A program made the translations under genes and the position numbers. DNA of 64,000 nucleotides from CAWGLW01 sp963823525 (lineage in GTDB: Bacteria > Pseudomonadota > Gammaproteobacteria > Steroidobacterales > Steroidobacteraceae), in the NCBI GenBank assembly GCA_963823525.1, contig CAWGLW010000004.1, positions 124,001 to 188,000 of the forward strand. The letters run 5' to 3'. Below, piece after piece: positions 26,217-36,056 of this stretch. Every line of letters begins with the position of its first letter. The first letter of the stretch is position 1. The notes below the pieces were generated by a model, which had not been told where the DNA came from, made no database searches, and was given only the letters and a program-made list of their open reading frames with translations.

Positions 26217-26969
26217 TCAACCGGCCGCAGCGCAAATCTGCGCAAACTCATCGGCCTTGAGCGAGGCCCCGCCGACGAGACCGCCGTCGATGTCGGGCAT
26301 CGCGAAAAGTTCCTTTGCATTCGAACCCTTGACGCTGCCGCCATACAGGATTCGTACCGAATCGCTAACTATACCATCCAGGGCCGCGACATGGCTGCGG
26401 ATCATCGCATGGACTTCCTGCGCCTGCTCCGGCGACGCGGTTCGCCCGGTACCAATCGCCCAGACCGGCTCATAGGCAATGACCGCCTTCGCCAGTGCGC
26501 TCGCACCGGTCACCGACAGCACGGCCGAGAGCTGCCTCGAGACGACCGACATCGTCTGGTCAGCCTCACGCTCTTCCAGGGTCTCGCCAACGCATAGCAC
26601 GGGCACCAGGCCCTGCGACTGCGCCGCGACGAATTTCCGCGCGACGAGTTCGTCCGACTCGCCAAAGAGCTGTCGCCGTTCGGAATGGCCGACGATCACG
26701 TAGGAGCATCCGACGTCTTTCAACATCGCCGCGGACACTTCGCCGGTGAACGCGCCCACGGGTTCTGCGCAAACGGACTGTCCGCCGAGTTCGATACCGC
26801 TGCCATTGAGCTGCCGCCCGGTTTCCCAGAGGTACACGGATGGCGGGCAGAGCAGCACTTCACCGTCCGACGGCTCGCCGAACTGATCGATCAATGAATT
26901 GACCAGCGCGGCGTTTTCGCCCCGCGAGCCATGCATTTTCCAATTACCGGCGACCAGCGGTCTTCGCAT
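26217..26969 (-). CDS. tpiA: Triosephosphate isomerase
   Basis: 250 residues, full length. It interconverts dihydroxyacetone phosphate and glyceraldehyde 3-phosphate in the cytoplasm. Active-site residues are all visible: Lys11 in GNWKMHGS, His95 in VIVGHSERR, Glu167 in AYEPVWAIGTG, and the phosphate-binding loop YGGSVKGSNA. It ends 18 nt before secG. Confidence 0.97.
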   Translation of the reverse strand: MRRPLVAGNWKMHGSRGENAALVNSLIDQFGEPSDGEVLLCPPSVYLWETGRQLNGSGIELGGQSVCAEPVGAFTGEVSAAMLKDVGCSYVIVGHSERRQLFGESDELVARKFVAAQSQGLVPVLCVGETLEEREADQTMSVVSRQLSAVLSVTGASALAKAVIAYEPVWAIGTGRTASPEQAQEVHAMIRSHVAALDGIVSDSVRILYGGSVKGSNAKELFAMPDIDGGLVGGASLKADEFAQICAAAG

Positions 26970-27069
26970 CTTGATACCCCCAGGAGCAGCCAGGGCCTGA
27001 AACAGCCGACCGCGAAAGGCGCGCGATGTTAGCGGCGTGAGGCCCGGAAATCAATTCGGGCGCGCAGGT

Positions 27070-28401
27070 TCAGACGGCCGACTCGACCACGGCTGCGAGA
27101 TTATCGGCAAAAGCGCGCACCTTCGCCTCCTCACGACCCTCGACCATCACGCGAATCAATGGCTCGGTTCCGGAGGCACGCAGCACCACGCGCCCCGAAT
27201 TACCCAGCGCCCGCTCCACCTCCTGCACGGCGGACTGTATCTGCGGCGACTCGGCCGGGTCGAATCGCTGCTTGACACGGACATTGACCATGACCTGTGG
27301 ATACGTCTTCATGCCGGCGCTCAATTCAGCCAGCCGCTTGCCCGTACGTTTCATAACGGCCAGTACCTGCAGCGCGCTGACCAGGCCATCGCCCGTCGTC
27401 GTCCTGTCCAGGCAAAGCAGGTGCCCCGAGGATTCACCGCCCAGCACGCCGCCGTTTTCCTTCAACATGGCCAGCACGTAGCGATCACCCACGGCGGCCC
27501 GCAGGAAGCCGATGCCCTGCTGCGCCAGCGCCTGCTCCAGCCCGAGATTGCTCATCACAGTGCCGACCACCGGCCCGACCAGTTCGCCGCAGGCCTGGCG
27601 ATCGAGCGCGATCATGTACAGCAGCTGATCGCCACCAACCAGGCGACCGAGGTGATCGACCATCACGAGACGATCACCGTCACCGTCCAGGGCAATGCCA
27701 ACATCGGCACCGACCCCGGAGACCGTCGCCTGCAGCAACTCCGGCGCCGTCGAACCACAGCGCAGGTTGATGTTGCGCCCGTTCGGCGAGCAACCGATCG
27801 GTATGATTTCCGCCCCGAGGTCGGAGAGCACGCGGGGCGCAACCTTGTAGGTGGCGCCGTTTGCGCAATCGATCACGATCTTCAATCCCTCGAGATTCAT
27901 CCCCTCCGGAAGCGTCGAGGCGCAGAATTTCTGGTAATCGACCCGCGACCGATCGACCCGCGTGGCACGCCCAAGGCGTTCGGATCGCCGTGTCAGGGCG
28001 GGTTTATCGAGCAGTTCCTCGATCCGTTGCTCGAGTTCATCAGACAACTTGCTGCCCGTGGAATCGAAGAACTTGATGCCGTTGTCGTCAAAGAGATTAT
28101 GCGAGGCGCTGATCACGACGCCGAAATCACATTTAAATCGCTGCGTCATGTATGCAATGCCCGGTGTCGGCAACGGCCCGATCAGGCTGACATTGACGCC
28201 GGCCGCGACGAAACCTGCTTCCAGTCCGGCCTCGAACATGTAGCCGGACAACCGGGTGTCCTTACCGACCAGCGCGGTGCCACCTTCCGGTGCCAGCACC
28301 TGGGCTGCAGCACTGGCCAGGCGCAATGCAAATTCGACGGTCATCGGCTCTTCACCGACACGCCCGCGAACACCGTCGGTGCCGAAATACTTCCTGCTCA
28401 C
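27070..28401 (-). CDS. glmM: Phosphoglucosamine mutase
   Basis: 443 residues. It converts glucosamine 6-phosphate to glucosamine 1-phosphate on the way to UDP-GlcNAc for peptidoglycan and LPS. The phosphoserine loop is GVVISASHN with Ser100; the metal loop is ALDGDGDRLVMVD; the sugar-binding loop is GEESSGH-like (GGESSGHLLCL); and the phosphate-binding end is RASGTEPLIRVMVEG. The start overlaps the folP stop by 4 nt. Confidence 0.97.
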   Translation of the reverse strand: MSRKYFGTDGVRGRVGEEPMTVEFALRLASAAAQVLAPEGGTALVGKDTRLSGYMFEAGLEAGFVAAGVNVSLIGPLPTPGIAYMTQRFKCDFGVVISASHNLFDDNGIKFFDSTGSKLSDELEQRIEELLDKPALTRRSERLGRATRVDRSRVDYQKFCASTLPEGMNLEGLKIVIDCANGATYKVAPRVLSDLGAEIIPIGCSPNGRNINLRCGSTAPELLQATVSGVGADVGIALDGDGDRLVMVDHLGRLVGGDQLLYMIALDRQACGELVGPVVGTVMSNLGLEQALAQQGIGFLRAAVGDRYVLAMLKENGGVLGGESSGHLLCLDRTTTGDGLVSALQVLAVMKRTGKRLAELSAGMKTYPQVMVNVRVKQRFDPAESPQIQSAVQEVERALGNSGRVVLRASGTEPLIRVMVEGREEAKVRAFADNLAAVVESAV

Positions 28402-29246
28402 CTGTCCGTACCTCCCACGACCGCACTTTGCAGTGCCCGCGCCACCTTGACCGCATCAACCGTTGCCGCCACGTCATGCGCGCGCAGAATTGCTGCGCCC
28501 CCCGCAACCGCCAGCGCAGCAAAAGCGACGCTGCCAGCGAGCCGCTGGTTCAGCGGCCGGCCCGTAATGATACCGACCAGGGACTTTCTCGAAACGCCGA
28601 CCAGTACCGGAATCGTCGCATCCGCCAGCGAACGCAAATTCCTCAGCAGGGTGAGATTGTGCTCCACGCGCTTTCCAAAACCGATACCGGGATCGACGCA
28701 GACCCGCTCGCGATCGATGCCGGCGGCCTCGCAGGCCTCGATTCGCCTGCGCAGAAACCCACGCACTTCCGCGACGACGTCATCGTATTGCGGATCGGCC
28801 TGCATATTGGCCGGCTCGCCCTGCATGTGCATCAGGCAGACGCCGGCTCCGCTGGCCGCCGCGGCTTCGATCGCACCGGGTCGCTGCAGCGCCCGAACGT
28901 CGTTGATCAGCCCGGCCCCGGCGGCGACGGCGGCGGCTATCACCGGCGCTTTACTGGTGTCGACCGACACTGTCACCGGCGACCTCGACACAATCCGCTC
29001 GATAACCGGCACGACACGGTCTATCTCCTCGGCCGTGCTTACCGGCGCGGCGCCCGGTCGGGTCGATTCCCCGCCGACATCGATGATGCCGGCGCCTTCA
29101 GCCGCCATCGCCAGCGCCCGATCCAGGGCCGCGTCGCAGTCCGGGTAGGAACCGCCGTCCGAAAAGGAATCGGGCGTGACGTTGAGCACGCCCATGACGA
29201 CGGGCTCGGTCAGGTCGAGCACGGTGTTTCGGCAAAACAGCTTCAT
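28398..29246 (-). CDS. folP: Dihydropteroate synthase
   Basis: 282 residues. It condenses 4-aminobenzoate with dihydropterin pyrophosphate in folate synthesis. Family motifs are MGVLNVTPDSFSDGG (residues 19-33), IIDVGGESTRPGA, and the C-terminal GVSRKSLVG with the sulfonamide-contact Lys/Ser. It sits between ftsH and glmM, the standard gammaproteobacterial order, and overlaps glmM by 4 nt. Confidence 0.97.
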   Translation of the reverse strand: MKLFCRNTVLDLTEPVVMGVLNVTPDSFSDGGSYPDCDAALDRALAMAAEGAGIIDVGGESTRPGAAPVSTAEEIDRVVPVIERIVSRSPVTVSVDTSKAPVIAAAVAAGAGLINDVRALQRPGAIEAAAASGAGVCLMHMQGEPANMQADPQYDDVVAEVRGFLRRRIEACEAAGIDRERVCVDPGIGFGKRVEHNLTLLRNLRSLADATIPVLVGVSRKSLVGIITGRPLNQRLAGSVAFAALAVAGGAAILRAHDVAATVDAVKVARALQSAVVGGTDR

Positions 29247-29303
29247 GAATCCGATGGGCCTGAAGAAGTTCGCCCGGCGATGCCGGGCGAATGAGTCGAT
29301 CAG

Positions 29304-31235
29304 TTAATGCTGTGGAGCCGGTGTCCCGGTCGGCGCACTGCCCTCCGGTCGCTCGCGAGGCGGCGTGGACCCGGAACTCGGGGGAATGTCTTCCCAGCCA
29401 TCCGGCGGCCGCGGAACGCGCCCTTCCATGATGTCCCGGATCTGCGCCTCATCGATGGTCTCGTACTTGATCAGTGCCCCGGCCATCGTGTGCAGCTTGT
29501 CCTTCTCGCGCTCGAGAATGTCTTCCGCGTTCTTGTAATTCGAGTCGATCACGCGCCTGACCTCTTCGTCAATCGCGTGGGCCGTGACGTCCGAGACCAT
29601 CTTGTGCTGAGTCACGGAACGCCCGAGGAACACCTCACCGTCTTCCTCGCTGTACGTCAGCGGACCGAGGCGGTCCGACAGGCCCCACTTGGTCACCATG
29701 TTGCGGGCGATCTCCGTGGCGCGCTCGATGTCATTGGATGCACCGGTCGTCACCGATTCGGCACCGAAAATCATCTCCTCGGCTATTCGGCCGCCAAAGA
29801 GCGTGGCAATACTGCTTTCGAGCCGGCGTTTGCTCGTGCTGTAACGATCGGCTTCGGGAAGGAACATCGTCACGCCCAGCGCCCGGCCACGCGGGATGAT
29901 CGTAACCTTGTAGACCGGGTCGTGATCGGGCACGTTCAGGCCCACGATCGCATGCCCGGCCTCGTGATAAGCCGTGAGCTTCTTCTCCTGTTCGTCCATG
30001 ACCATGGACTTGCGCTCTGCGCCCATCAGGATCTTGTCCTTGGCCCGCTCGAACTCCTCCATCGAAACCGTGCGCTTGTTCGCACGCGCTGCAAACAGCG
30101 CGGCCTCGTTGACAAGATTCGCGAGATCCGCGCCGGAGAAACCGGGCGTGCCACGCGCGATGATCGACGGCTTGACGTCTTCGGCCAGTGGCAGCTTGCG
30201 CATGTGGACCTTGAGGATCTGCTCGCGCCCGCGCACATCGGGCAGCGGCACCACCACCTGCCGGTCGAATCGACCGGGTCGCAGCAGTGCGGGGTCGAGC
30301 ACGTCGGGACGGTTGGTCGCCGCGATGACGATCACGCCCTCATTACCCTCAAAGCCGTCCATCTCGACCAGCAACTGGTTCAGTGTCTGCTCGCGTTCGT
30401 CATGCCCACCGCCGAGTCCGGCCCCGCGGTGCCGCCCAACCGCATCGATTTCATCGATGAAGATGATGCAGGGGGCGTGTTTCTTCGCCTGCTCGAACAT
30501 GTCCCGCACACGCGAAGCGCCGACACCGACAAACATTTCGACAAAGTCGGAACCGGAAATCGTGAAAAACGGCACTTTGGCCTCACCGGCGATGGCCTTT
30601 GCCAGCAGCGTCTTGCCCGTGCCGGGCGAACCCACCATCAGCACACCGCGCGGGATCTTGCCGCCGAGGCGCTGGAACTTCGCCGGATCCTTCAGGAAAT
30701 CGACGATTTCGCCGACCTCCTCCTTGGCCTCGTCGACGCCCGCCACGTCGGAGAACGTCACCGTGACCTGGTCTTCATTCAGCAGTCGCGCGCGGCTCTT
30801 GCCGAACGACATCGCGCCTCGGCCACCGGCACCGCCTTGCATCTGGCGCATGAAGTACACCCATACACCGATCAGCAACAGGATCGGGAACGAGGAGATC
30901 AGCAGTTGCATGAGCAACGACTGACGCTCCGGGGGCGCCGCGTTAAAGATCACGTCGGCGTCCTGCAGGGTTCCGATCAGGGCTGAATTGTCCGTCTCGG
31001 GGTTATAAACGACGAACTGTTCACCGGTTGAACGCAAGCCGTTGATCTTGTCGCCGCTGAACGTGACCTGAGCCACCGTGCCATCTTTCACATGATCAAG
31101 AAACGCCGAATACGGCATTTCCTGCACCGCGTTGGTGCGCGTGCTGAAACTGCTGACGACTGTCGCCAGCACGACCGCGATGACTATCCACAGTACGACG
31201 TTCTTTGCCAGATCGTTCAAGTCTTTAGACCTCAT
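29304..31235 (-). CDS. ftsH: ATP-dependent zinc metalloprotease FtsH
   Basis: 643 residues from the ATG at 31235; a TTG at 31256 with AGGAG only three bases away would add seven residues. Two membrane helices (about 12-30 and 108-130) enclose a periplasmic domain. The AAA+ part has Walker A GSPGTGKT (202-209), Walker B IIFIDEIDAVG and the second region of homology ending ALLRPGRFDR. The protease has HEAGH with the zinc ligands. The tail after VPRPPDGWED is Pro/Ser-rich. It degrades SecY, LpxC, sigma-32 and other membrane or regulatory targets. Confidence 0.96.
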   Translation of the reverse strand: MRSKDLNDLAKNVVLWIVIAVVLATVVSSFSTRTNAVQEMPYSAFLDHVKDGTVAQVTFSGDKINGLRSTGEQFVVYNPETDNSALIGTLQDADVIFNAAPPERQSLLMQLLISSFPILLLIGVWVYFMRQMQGGAGGRGAMSFGKSRARLLNEDQVTVTFSDVAGVDEAKEEVGEIVDFLKDPAKFQRLGGKIPRGVLMVGSPGTGKTLLAKAIAGEAKVPFFTISGSDFVEMFVGVGASRVRDMFEQAKKHAPCIIFIDEIDAVGRHRGAGLGGGHDEREQTLNQLLVEMDGFEGNEGVIVIAATNRPDVLDPALLRPGRFDRQVVVPLPDVRGREQILKVHMRKLPLAEDVKPSIIARGTPGFSGADLANLVNEAALFAARANKRTVSMEEFERAKDKILMGAERKSMVMDEQEKKLTAYHEAGHAIVGLNVPDHDPVYKVTIIPRGRALGVTMFLPEADRYSTSKRRLESSIATLFGGRIAEEMIFGAESVTTGASNDIERATEIARNMVTKWGLSDRLGPLTYSEEDGEVFLGRSVTQHKMVSDVTAHAIDEEVRRVIDSNYKNAEDILEREKDKLHTMAGALIKYETIDEAQIRDIMEGRVPRPPDGWEDIPPSSGSTPPRERPEGSAPTGTPAPQH

Positions 31236-31281
31236 GGGCTGCCGGTGCGCAAGCAAGTGCTCCTGACCGGTTCAACCGACA

Positions 31282-31908
31282 CTACACCAATCGAAACCCG
31301 CGTGCCAGAAGGTAAACCTCTGCACTGCGGCCCCTTGAAGCTTTCGGCTTGCGCAACTTCACGGATTCAAAACGCCTGCGAAGATCCGCGACGAGCGGCT
31401 GAAACTCGCGGCCCTGAAAAACCTTCATCAGCAGGTCGCCCCCGGGCCGCAGATTCGCTGCCGCAAAGTCCACCGCCAGGTCCACCAGGTTCATGGACCG
31501 GGCGTGATCGACCTGCGCAATACCCATCATATTTGGGGCCATATCTGACATAACAAGGTCCACCTGGCCACCGTCGAGTTGCTCCGTCAGGCGCAAGAGG
31601 CCATCCGGCGAGTCGAAATCCGCCTCAATGAACTGCACACCGGGAATGGCGGGCATGGGCAGGACATCCAGCGCAATGACCCGCCCGCGGCCTTCGAGCA
31701 GACGCGCCGCGTACTGGCTCCAGCCCCCGGGCGCGGCCCCGAGGTCCACGACGGTCATACCCGGACGGATCAGCCGGTCCGCGTGCTGGATTTCTTCGAG
31801 TTTGAAGACCGCACGCGATCGCCAGCCCTCGGCCCGGGCACGCTGCACATAGATATCCGCCGCATGCTCTTCCAGCCATCTCGACGAACTGCGCGAGCGC
31901 TTCGCCAT
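31282..31908 (-). CDS. rlmE: 23S rRNA (uridine2552-2'-O)-methyltransferase
   Basis: 208 residues from the ATG at 31908, giving the family start MAKRSRSSSRWLEEH. The SAM-binding site is VVDLGAAPGGWSQ, and the catalytic K-D-K-E set is visible in RSRAVFKLEEI, LVMSDMAPNMMG, LLMKVFQG and SAEVYLLARG. It methylates U2552 of the ribosomal A loop late in 50S assembly. It lies next to ftsH as in E. coli, in opposite direction to yhbY. Confidence 0.96.
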   Translation of the reverse strand: MAKRSRSSSRWLEEHAADIYVQRARAEGWRSRAVFKLEEIQHADRLIRPGMTVVDLGAAPGGWSQYAARLLEGRGRVIALDVLPMPAIPGVQFIEADFDSPDGLLRLTEQLDGGQVDLVMSDMAPNMMGIAQVDHARSMNLVDLAVDFAAANLRPGGDLLMKVFQGREFQPLVADLRRRFESVKLRKPKASRGRSAEVYLLARGFRLV

Positions 31909-32033
31909 CAGTTGAAGACCTCGTTGCCAGCCGAACGTCGCGTATGGACGCAACCTGACGGGCGAACTACCCGTTTCACCGTTATCCTAATGGCCCCTGC
32001 ACTGCCGGGCTACCCGGCACCAACGCTCCTGGA

Positions 32034-32339
32034 ATGACAACGATGGCCCTTAAAGAAGCCCAGAGAAAATACCTTCGTCGACTCGGCCACGAACGCAAGC
32101 CGATCGTGCTGATTGGTCAGGGCGGCCTGAGCCCGAATATCGTCGCAGAACTCGAGCGTGCGCTGCTCGATCACGAGCTTGTCAAGGTCCGGGCGCGGGT
32201 CGGCGACCGCGGCGAGCGGGATCGAATCCTCACCGAACTGGCGGGCGCGACGGGCGCCGAAATCGTGCAGCGCATCGGACACGTCGCCCTTTATTATCGA
32301 AGCAACCCGGAAAAGCCCGGAATCCTGCTGCCGGACTGA
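32034..32339 (+). CDS. yhbY: Ribosome assembly RNA-binding protein YhbY (CRM domain)
   Basis: 101 residues, or 98 from the ATG at 32043, which matches relatives better. The whole protein is a CRM domain with the GxxG loop in VLIGQGGLSPNIV. It associates with pre-50S particles. The gene is divergent from rlmE, and its stop is one base from the greA stop on the other strand (tail to tail), a conserved layout. Confidence 0.94.
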   Translation: MTTMALKEAQRKYLRRLGHERKPIVLIGQGGLSPNIVAELERALLDHELVKVRARVGDRGERDRILTELAGATGAEIVQRIGHVALYYRSNPEKPGILLPD

Positions 32340-32340
32340 T

Positions 32341-32817
32341 TCAGACGTAGCGAACAGAGACGATTTCAAGGGCCCGCGTCCCACCCGGGGCGGCCACGTC
32401 AACAGCATCACCCTCTTCCTTGCCAATCAGTGCGCGTGCGATCGGCGAGGTAATCGAAATCAGCCCTGCGCCAACGTCCGCCTCGGCCTCGCCCACGATC
32501 TGGAATACCACCTCCGAGTTGTCGTCCATGTCCTCGAGGTGCACCGTCGCGCCGAAGACGACCCGGCCCGTCTGTGGCAGGTGGGCAATATCGATGATCT
32601 GGCAGTGAGAGAGGTTGTACTCGATGTCCTTGATCCTGGCCTCGACAAAGCCCTGCTGCTCGCGGGCGGCATGATACTCGGCGTTTTCGCTGAGATCCCC
32701 GTGAGCGCGGGCCTCTGCGATGGCCTGGATGATTGTCGGACGCTCCTCGCTCTTCAGGCGGCGCAGCTCCACACGAAGCTTATCTGCCCCCTTTTGAGTC
32801 ATAGGCTTACGGCTCAT
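32341..32817 (-). CDS. greA: Transcription elongation factor GreA
   Basis: 158 residues. The N-terminal coiled coil contains the tip sequence HGDLSENAEYHAAREQQGF with the acidic residues that enter the polymerase secondary channel; the C-terminal FKBP-like domain follows (HLEDMDDNSEVVFQIVGE). It rescues backtracked RNA polymerase by stimulating transcript cleavage. The ATG overlaps the carB stop by 4 nt. Confidence 0.96.
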   Translation of the reverse strand: MSRKPMTQKGADKLRVELRRLKSEERPTIIQAIAEARAHGDLSENAEYHAAREQQGFVEARIKDIEYNLSHCQIIDIAHLPQTGRVVFGATVHLEDMDDNSEVVFQIVGEAEADVGAGLISITSPIARALIGKEEGDAVDVAAPGGTRALEIVSVRYV

Positions 32818-35800
32818 GCCTGAACCTCTTTATGAAGATCCTGGAGACGATTCACCTCGACATCCTTGAGGTGATCCAGCGCCGCACAGACCGCAAAACC
32901 GCCGGCCAGTGTCGTGTAGTAGGTCACCCTCCGGGCCACCGCCTCGCGGCGGATCGAGTTCGATTCCAGTATGGCCTGCTTGCCCTCGGTGGTGTTGACG
33001 ACCAGCTTGATCTCATCGTTCTTCAACATGTCAACAATGTGCGGCCGCCCCTCGCGAACCTTGTTGGCGCGCCGGCACTCGACGCCCGCCGCCTCGATTG
33101 CGTCGGCCGTACCGTGCGTCGCCACGATTTCAAATCCGCGCTCGATCAGCAGCTTTGCCAGCTTCACGGCGCCTTCCTTGTCCCGGTCGCGGACGCTGAT
33201 GAGGCAATCGCCACGGGTCGGCACGATGACCCCTGAGGCAGTCTGCGCCTTGGCATAGGCCTCGCCGAAACTTCGCCCGGTGCCCATGACCTCGCCGGTG
33301 GATTTCATCTCCGGCCCCAGGATCGGGTCGGCGTCCTGGAACTTGTTGAACGGAAACACCGCTTCCTTGACGGAGAAGTATGGCGGCACCACCTCGCGTC
33401 CGAGTTTCAACTCCGCCAGCGTTTTGCCGGCCATGACCCGCGCACCGACCTTGGCCAGCGGCACGCCGGTCGCCTTCGAGACGAAAGGCACCGTTCTCGA
33501 GGCACGTGGATTGACCTCGAGGACGTAGATGATCCCGTTCTGTATCGCGAACTGCACGTTCATCAGCCCGATGACGTTCAACGCCAGTGCCATGCGCCGG
33601 GTCTGATCCCGCAGGGACTCCTGCACTTCGGCGCTGAGAGTATTCGGTGGCAGCGAACACCCCGAATCTCCCGAGTGCACGCCCGCCTGCTCAACATGCT
33701 CCATCACGCCGCCGACAAACACGTGCCGCCCGTCGCAAACTGCATCGACGTCGACTTCGATCGCCAGGTCGAGGAAGCGATCGAGCAGCACCGGGCTGTC
33801 ATTCGATACCTTGACGGCACTGGTCATGTACGAACGCAGGTCATCCTCACTGTAGACGATTTCCATCGCGCGACCACCCAGCACGTACGAGGGCCGCACC
33901 ACCAGCGGGAAACCGACCTCACCGGCCAGTTTGACCGCCTGGTCCTCGGTCCGCGCCGTGCGATTGGGTGGCTGGCGCAAGCCCAGCCGTTCGACGAGTT
34001 TCTGAAAGCGCTCGCGATCTTCCGCGACGTCGATCGAGTCCGGGCTGGTACCGATGATGGGTACGCCGGAGGCCTCCAGCGCACGCGCCAGCTTGAGCGG
34101 CGTCTGCCCACCGTACTGCACGATGACGCCGAATGGCTGCTCGATGTGCAGCACTTCCATGACGTCCTCGAATGTCAACGGCTCGAAGTACAGCCGATCC
34201 GAGGTATCGAAATCCGTCGATACGGTCTCCGGATTGCAGTTGACCATGATGGTCTCAAAGCCGTCTTCACGCAGCGCCAGCGCGGCATGAACACAGCAAT
34301 AATCAAACTCGATGCCCTGCCCGATACGATTGGGCCCGCCGCCGAGGATCACGACCTTCCGGTGATCCGTCGGCTCGGCTTCGCACTCCTCCTCGTAAGT
34401 CGAGTACAGGTAGGCCGTGCTGGTCGCAAACTCAGCCGCACAGGTATCGACGCGCTTGAAAACCGGCCGCACGCCGGCGGCCAGGCGGCGCTCACGAATC
34501 GCCGCCTCGGTCGTGTCGAGCAGCCGAGCCAGCCGGCTGTCTGCAAAGCCCTTGCGCTTGAGTGTCCTGATTCGACTCTTATCGAGCGCTTCGATCGCTC
34601 CGGCGGCAACGGCCGACTCCTCGCGCACGATGTCCTCGATCTGCACCAGGAACCACGGGTCGATGTAGCAGGCACGGTGGACGTCATCGAGCGTCAGGCC
34701 CGCTCGAAAAGCGTCCGCCACGTAGCGCAGGCGGTCCGGCCCCGGCATCCGGAGTTCCTCGAGCAGCTCGCCTCGGGTCTCATCGGTGAGCGGCAGCGAG
34801 ATGATGGGCACCAGCCCGTCGATCCCTGTTTCCAGACCGCGCAGCGCCTTCTGCAGCGACTCCTGGAATGTACGTCCCATGGCCATGACTTCTCCGACCG
34901 ACTTCATCTGCGTCGTCAACCGGTCGTTGGCCAGCGGGAATTTCTCGAACGTGAACCTTGGAATCTTAGTGACGACGTAGTCGATGGAGGGTTCGAACGA
35001 CGCCGGCGTCGCACCACCGGTGATCTCGTTGCGCAACTCATCGAGCGTGTAGCCGATGGCCAGCTTGGCCGCAATCTTGGCGATGGGGAATCCGGTCGCC
35101 TTCGATGCAAGCGCGGAAGAGCGCGAGACGCGCGGGTTCATTTCGATAACCAACAGCCGGCCATCCGTCGGGCTCACGGCAAACTGCACGTTGGAACCGC
35201 CGCACTCAACCCCTATCTTGCGCAATACCGCGATCGACGCATCGCGCATCACCTGGTATTCCTTGTCCGTCAGCGTCTGTGCCGGCGCAACGGTGATTGA
35301 ATCGCCGGTGTGCACACCCATCGGGTCGAGGTTCTCGATGGAACAGACGATGATGCAGTTGTCGTTGCGGTCGCGAACGACCTCCATCTCGAATTCTTTC
35401 CAGCCGATCACCGACTCTTCCAGCAACACCTCACTGGTCGGCGAGGCATCGAGGCCGCGCGCGACGATCGTTTCAAATTCCTCGCGGTTGTACGCAATAC
35501 CACCCCCGGAGCCACCGAGCGTGAATGAGGGCCGGATGACGCATGGGAAACCGATTTCCGCCTGGATCGCGAGGCCCTCTTCCATGCTGTGAGCGATTCG
35601 CGATCGCGGGCATTCGAGCCCTATCTCGCGCATCGCCCTGCGAAAGAGTTCGCGGTCCTCCGCCATGTCGATCGCATTGCGCGAAGCCGCAATCAACTCG
35701 ACGTTGAATTTCTCCAGTACCCCTTCGCGCACGAGGTCCAGCGCACAGTTCAGCGCCGTCTGCCCGCCCATCGTTGGCAACAGCGCATCGGGGCGTTCTT

Positions 35801-36038
35801 TTTCGATGATCCGCGCAACGACCCGCCAGTCGACCGGCTCGATGTATACGGCATCGGCCGTTTCCGGATCGGTCATGATGGTCGCCGGATTCGAATTGAC
35901 GAGGATGACCCGAAGGCCCTCCTCTTTCAGCGCCTTGCAGGCCTGCGCTCCGGAGTAATCAAACTCGCAGGCCTGGCCGATTACGATCGGCCCGGCGCCG
36001 ATGATCAGCACGCTCTCAATGTCGGTACGTCTTGGCAT
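32814..36038 (-). CDS. carB: Carbamoyl-phosphate synthase large subunit
   Basis: 1074 residues with the internal duplication of the family: two ATP-grasp halves (about 1-400 and 550-935), an oligomerisation domain between them, and the C-terminal allosteric MGS domain. The start IESVLIIGAGPIVIGQACEF is repeated as KVVILGGGPNRIGQGIEFDY near residue 560. It makes carbamoyl phosphate from bicarbonate, ammonia from CarA and two ATP, for arginine and pyrimidines. It starts 18 nt after the carA stop. Confidence 0.97.
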   Translation of the reverse strand: MPRRTDIESVLIIGAGPIVIGQACEFDYSGAQACKALKEEGLRVILVNSNPATIMTDPETADAVYIEPVDWRVVARIIEKERPDALLPTMGGQTALNCALDLVREGVLEKFNVELIAASRNAIDMAEDRELFRRAMREIGLECPRSRIAHSMEEGLAIQAEIGFPCVIRPSFTLGGSGGGIAYNREEFETIVARGLDASPTSEVLLEESVIGWKEFEMEVVRDRNDNCIIVCSIENLDPMGVHTGDSITVAPAQTLTDKEYQVMRDASIAVLRKIGVECGGSNVQFAVSPTDGRLLVIEMNPRVSRSSALASKATGFPIAKIAAKLAIGYTLDELRNEITGGATPASFEPSIDYVVTKIPRFTFEKFPLANDRLTTQMKSVGEVMAMGRTFQESLQKALRGLETGIDGLVPIISLPLTDETRGELLEELRMPGPDRLRYVADAFRAGLTLDDVHRACYIDPWFLVQIEDIVREESAVAAGAIEALDKSRIRTLKRKGFADSRLARLLDTTEAAIRERRLAAGVRPVFKRVDTCAAEFATSTAYLYSTYEEECEAEPTDHRKVVILGGGPNRIGQGIEFDYCCVHAALALREDGFETIMVNCNPETVSTDFDTSDRLYFEPLTFEDVMEVLHIEQPFGVIVQYGGQTPLKLARALEASGVPIIGTSPDSIDVAEDRERFQKLVERLGLRQPPNRTARTEDQAVKLAGEVGFPLVVRPSYVLGGRAMEIVYSEDDLRSYMTSAVKVSNDSPVLLDRFLDLAIEVDVDAVCDGRHVFVGGVMEHVEQAGVHSGDSGCSLPPNTLSAEVQESLRDQTRRMALALNVIGLMNVQFAIQNGIIYVLEVNPRASRTVPFVSKATGVPLAKVGARVMAGKTLAELKLGREVVPPYFSVKEAVFPFNKFQDADPILGPEMKSTGEVMGTGRSFGEAYAKAQTASGVIVPTRGDCLISVRDRDKEGAVKLAKLLIERGFEIVATHGTADAIEAAGVECRRANKVREGRPHIVDMLKNDEIKLVVNTTEGKQAILESNSIRREAVARRVTYYTTLAGGFAVCAALDHLKDVEVNRLQDLHKEVQA

Positions 36039-36056
36039 TCTTGGCGGCTCTGCCGG

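Noticed and set aside
27037..29294. 700-codon plus-strand frame opposite glmM and folP
   Set aside because: It is the mirror of two intact housekeeping genes and is composed of low-information sequence.
29307..30986. 559-codon plus-strand frame opposite ftsH
   Set aside because: It is antisense to FtsH, whose Walker and zinc motifs are complete.
32814..36038. Long plus-strand frame (33675-35300) opposite carB
   Set aside because: It is antisense to a complete, well-matched CarB and shows no recognisable domain.
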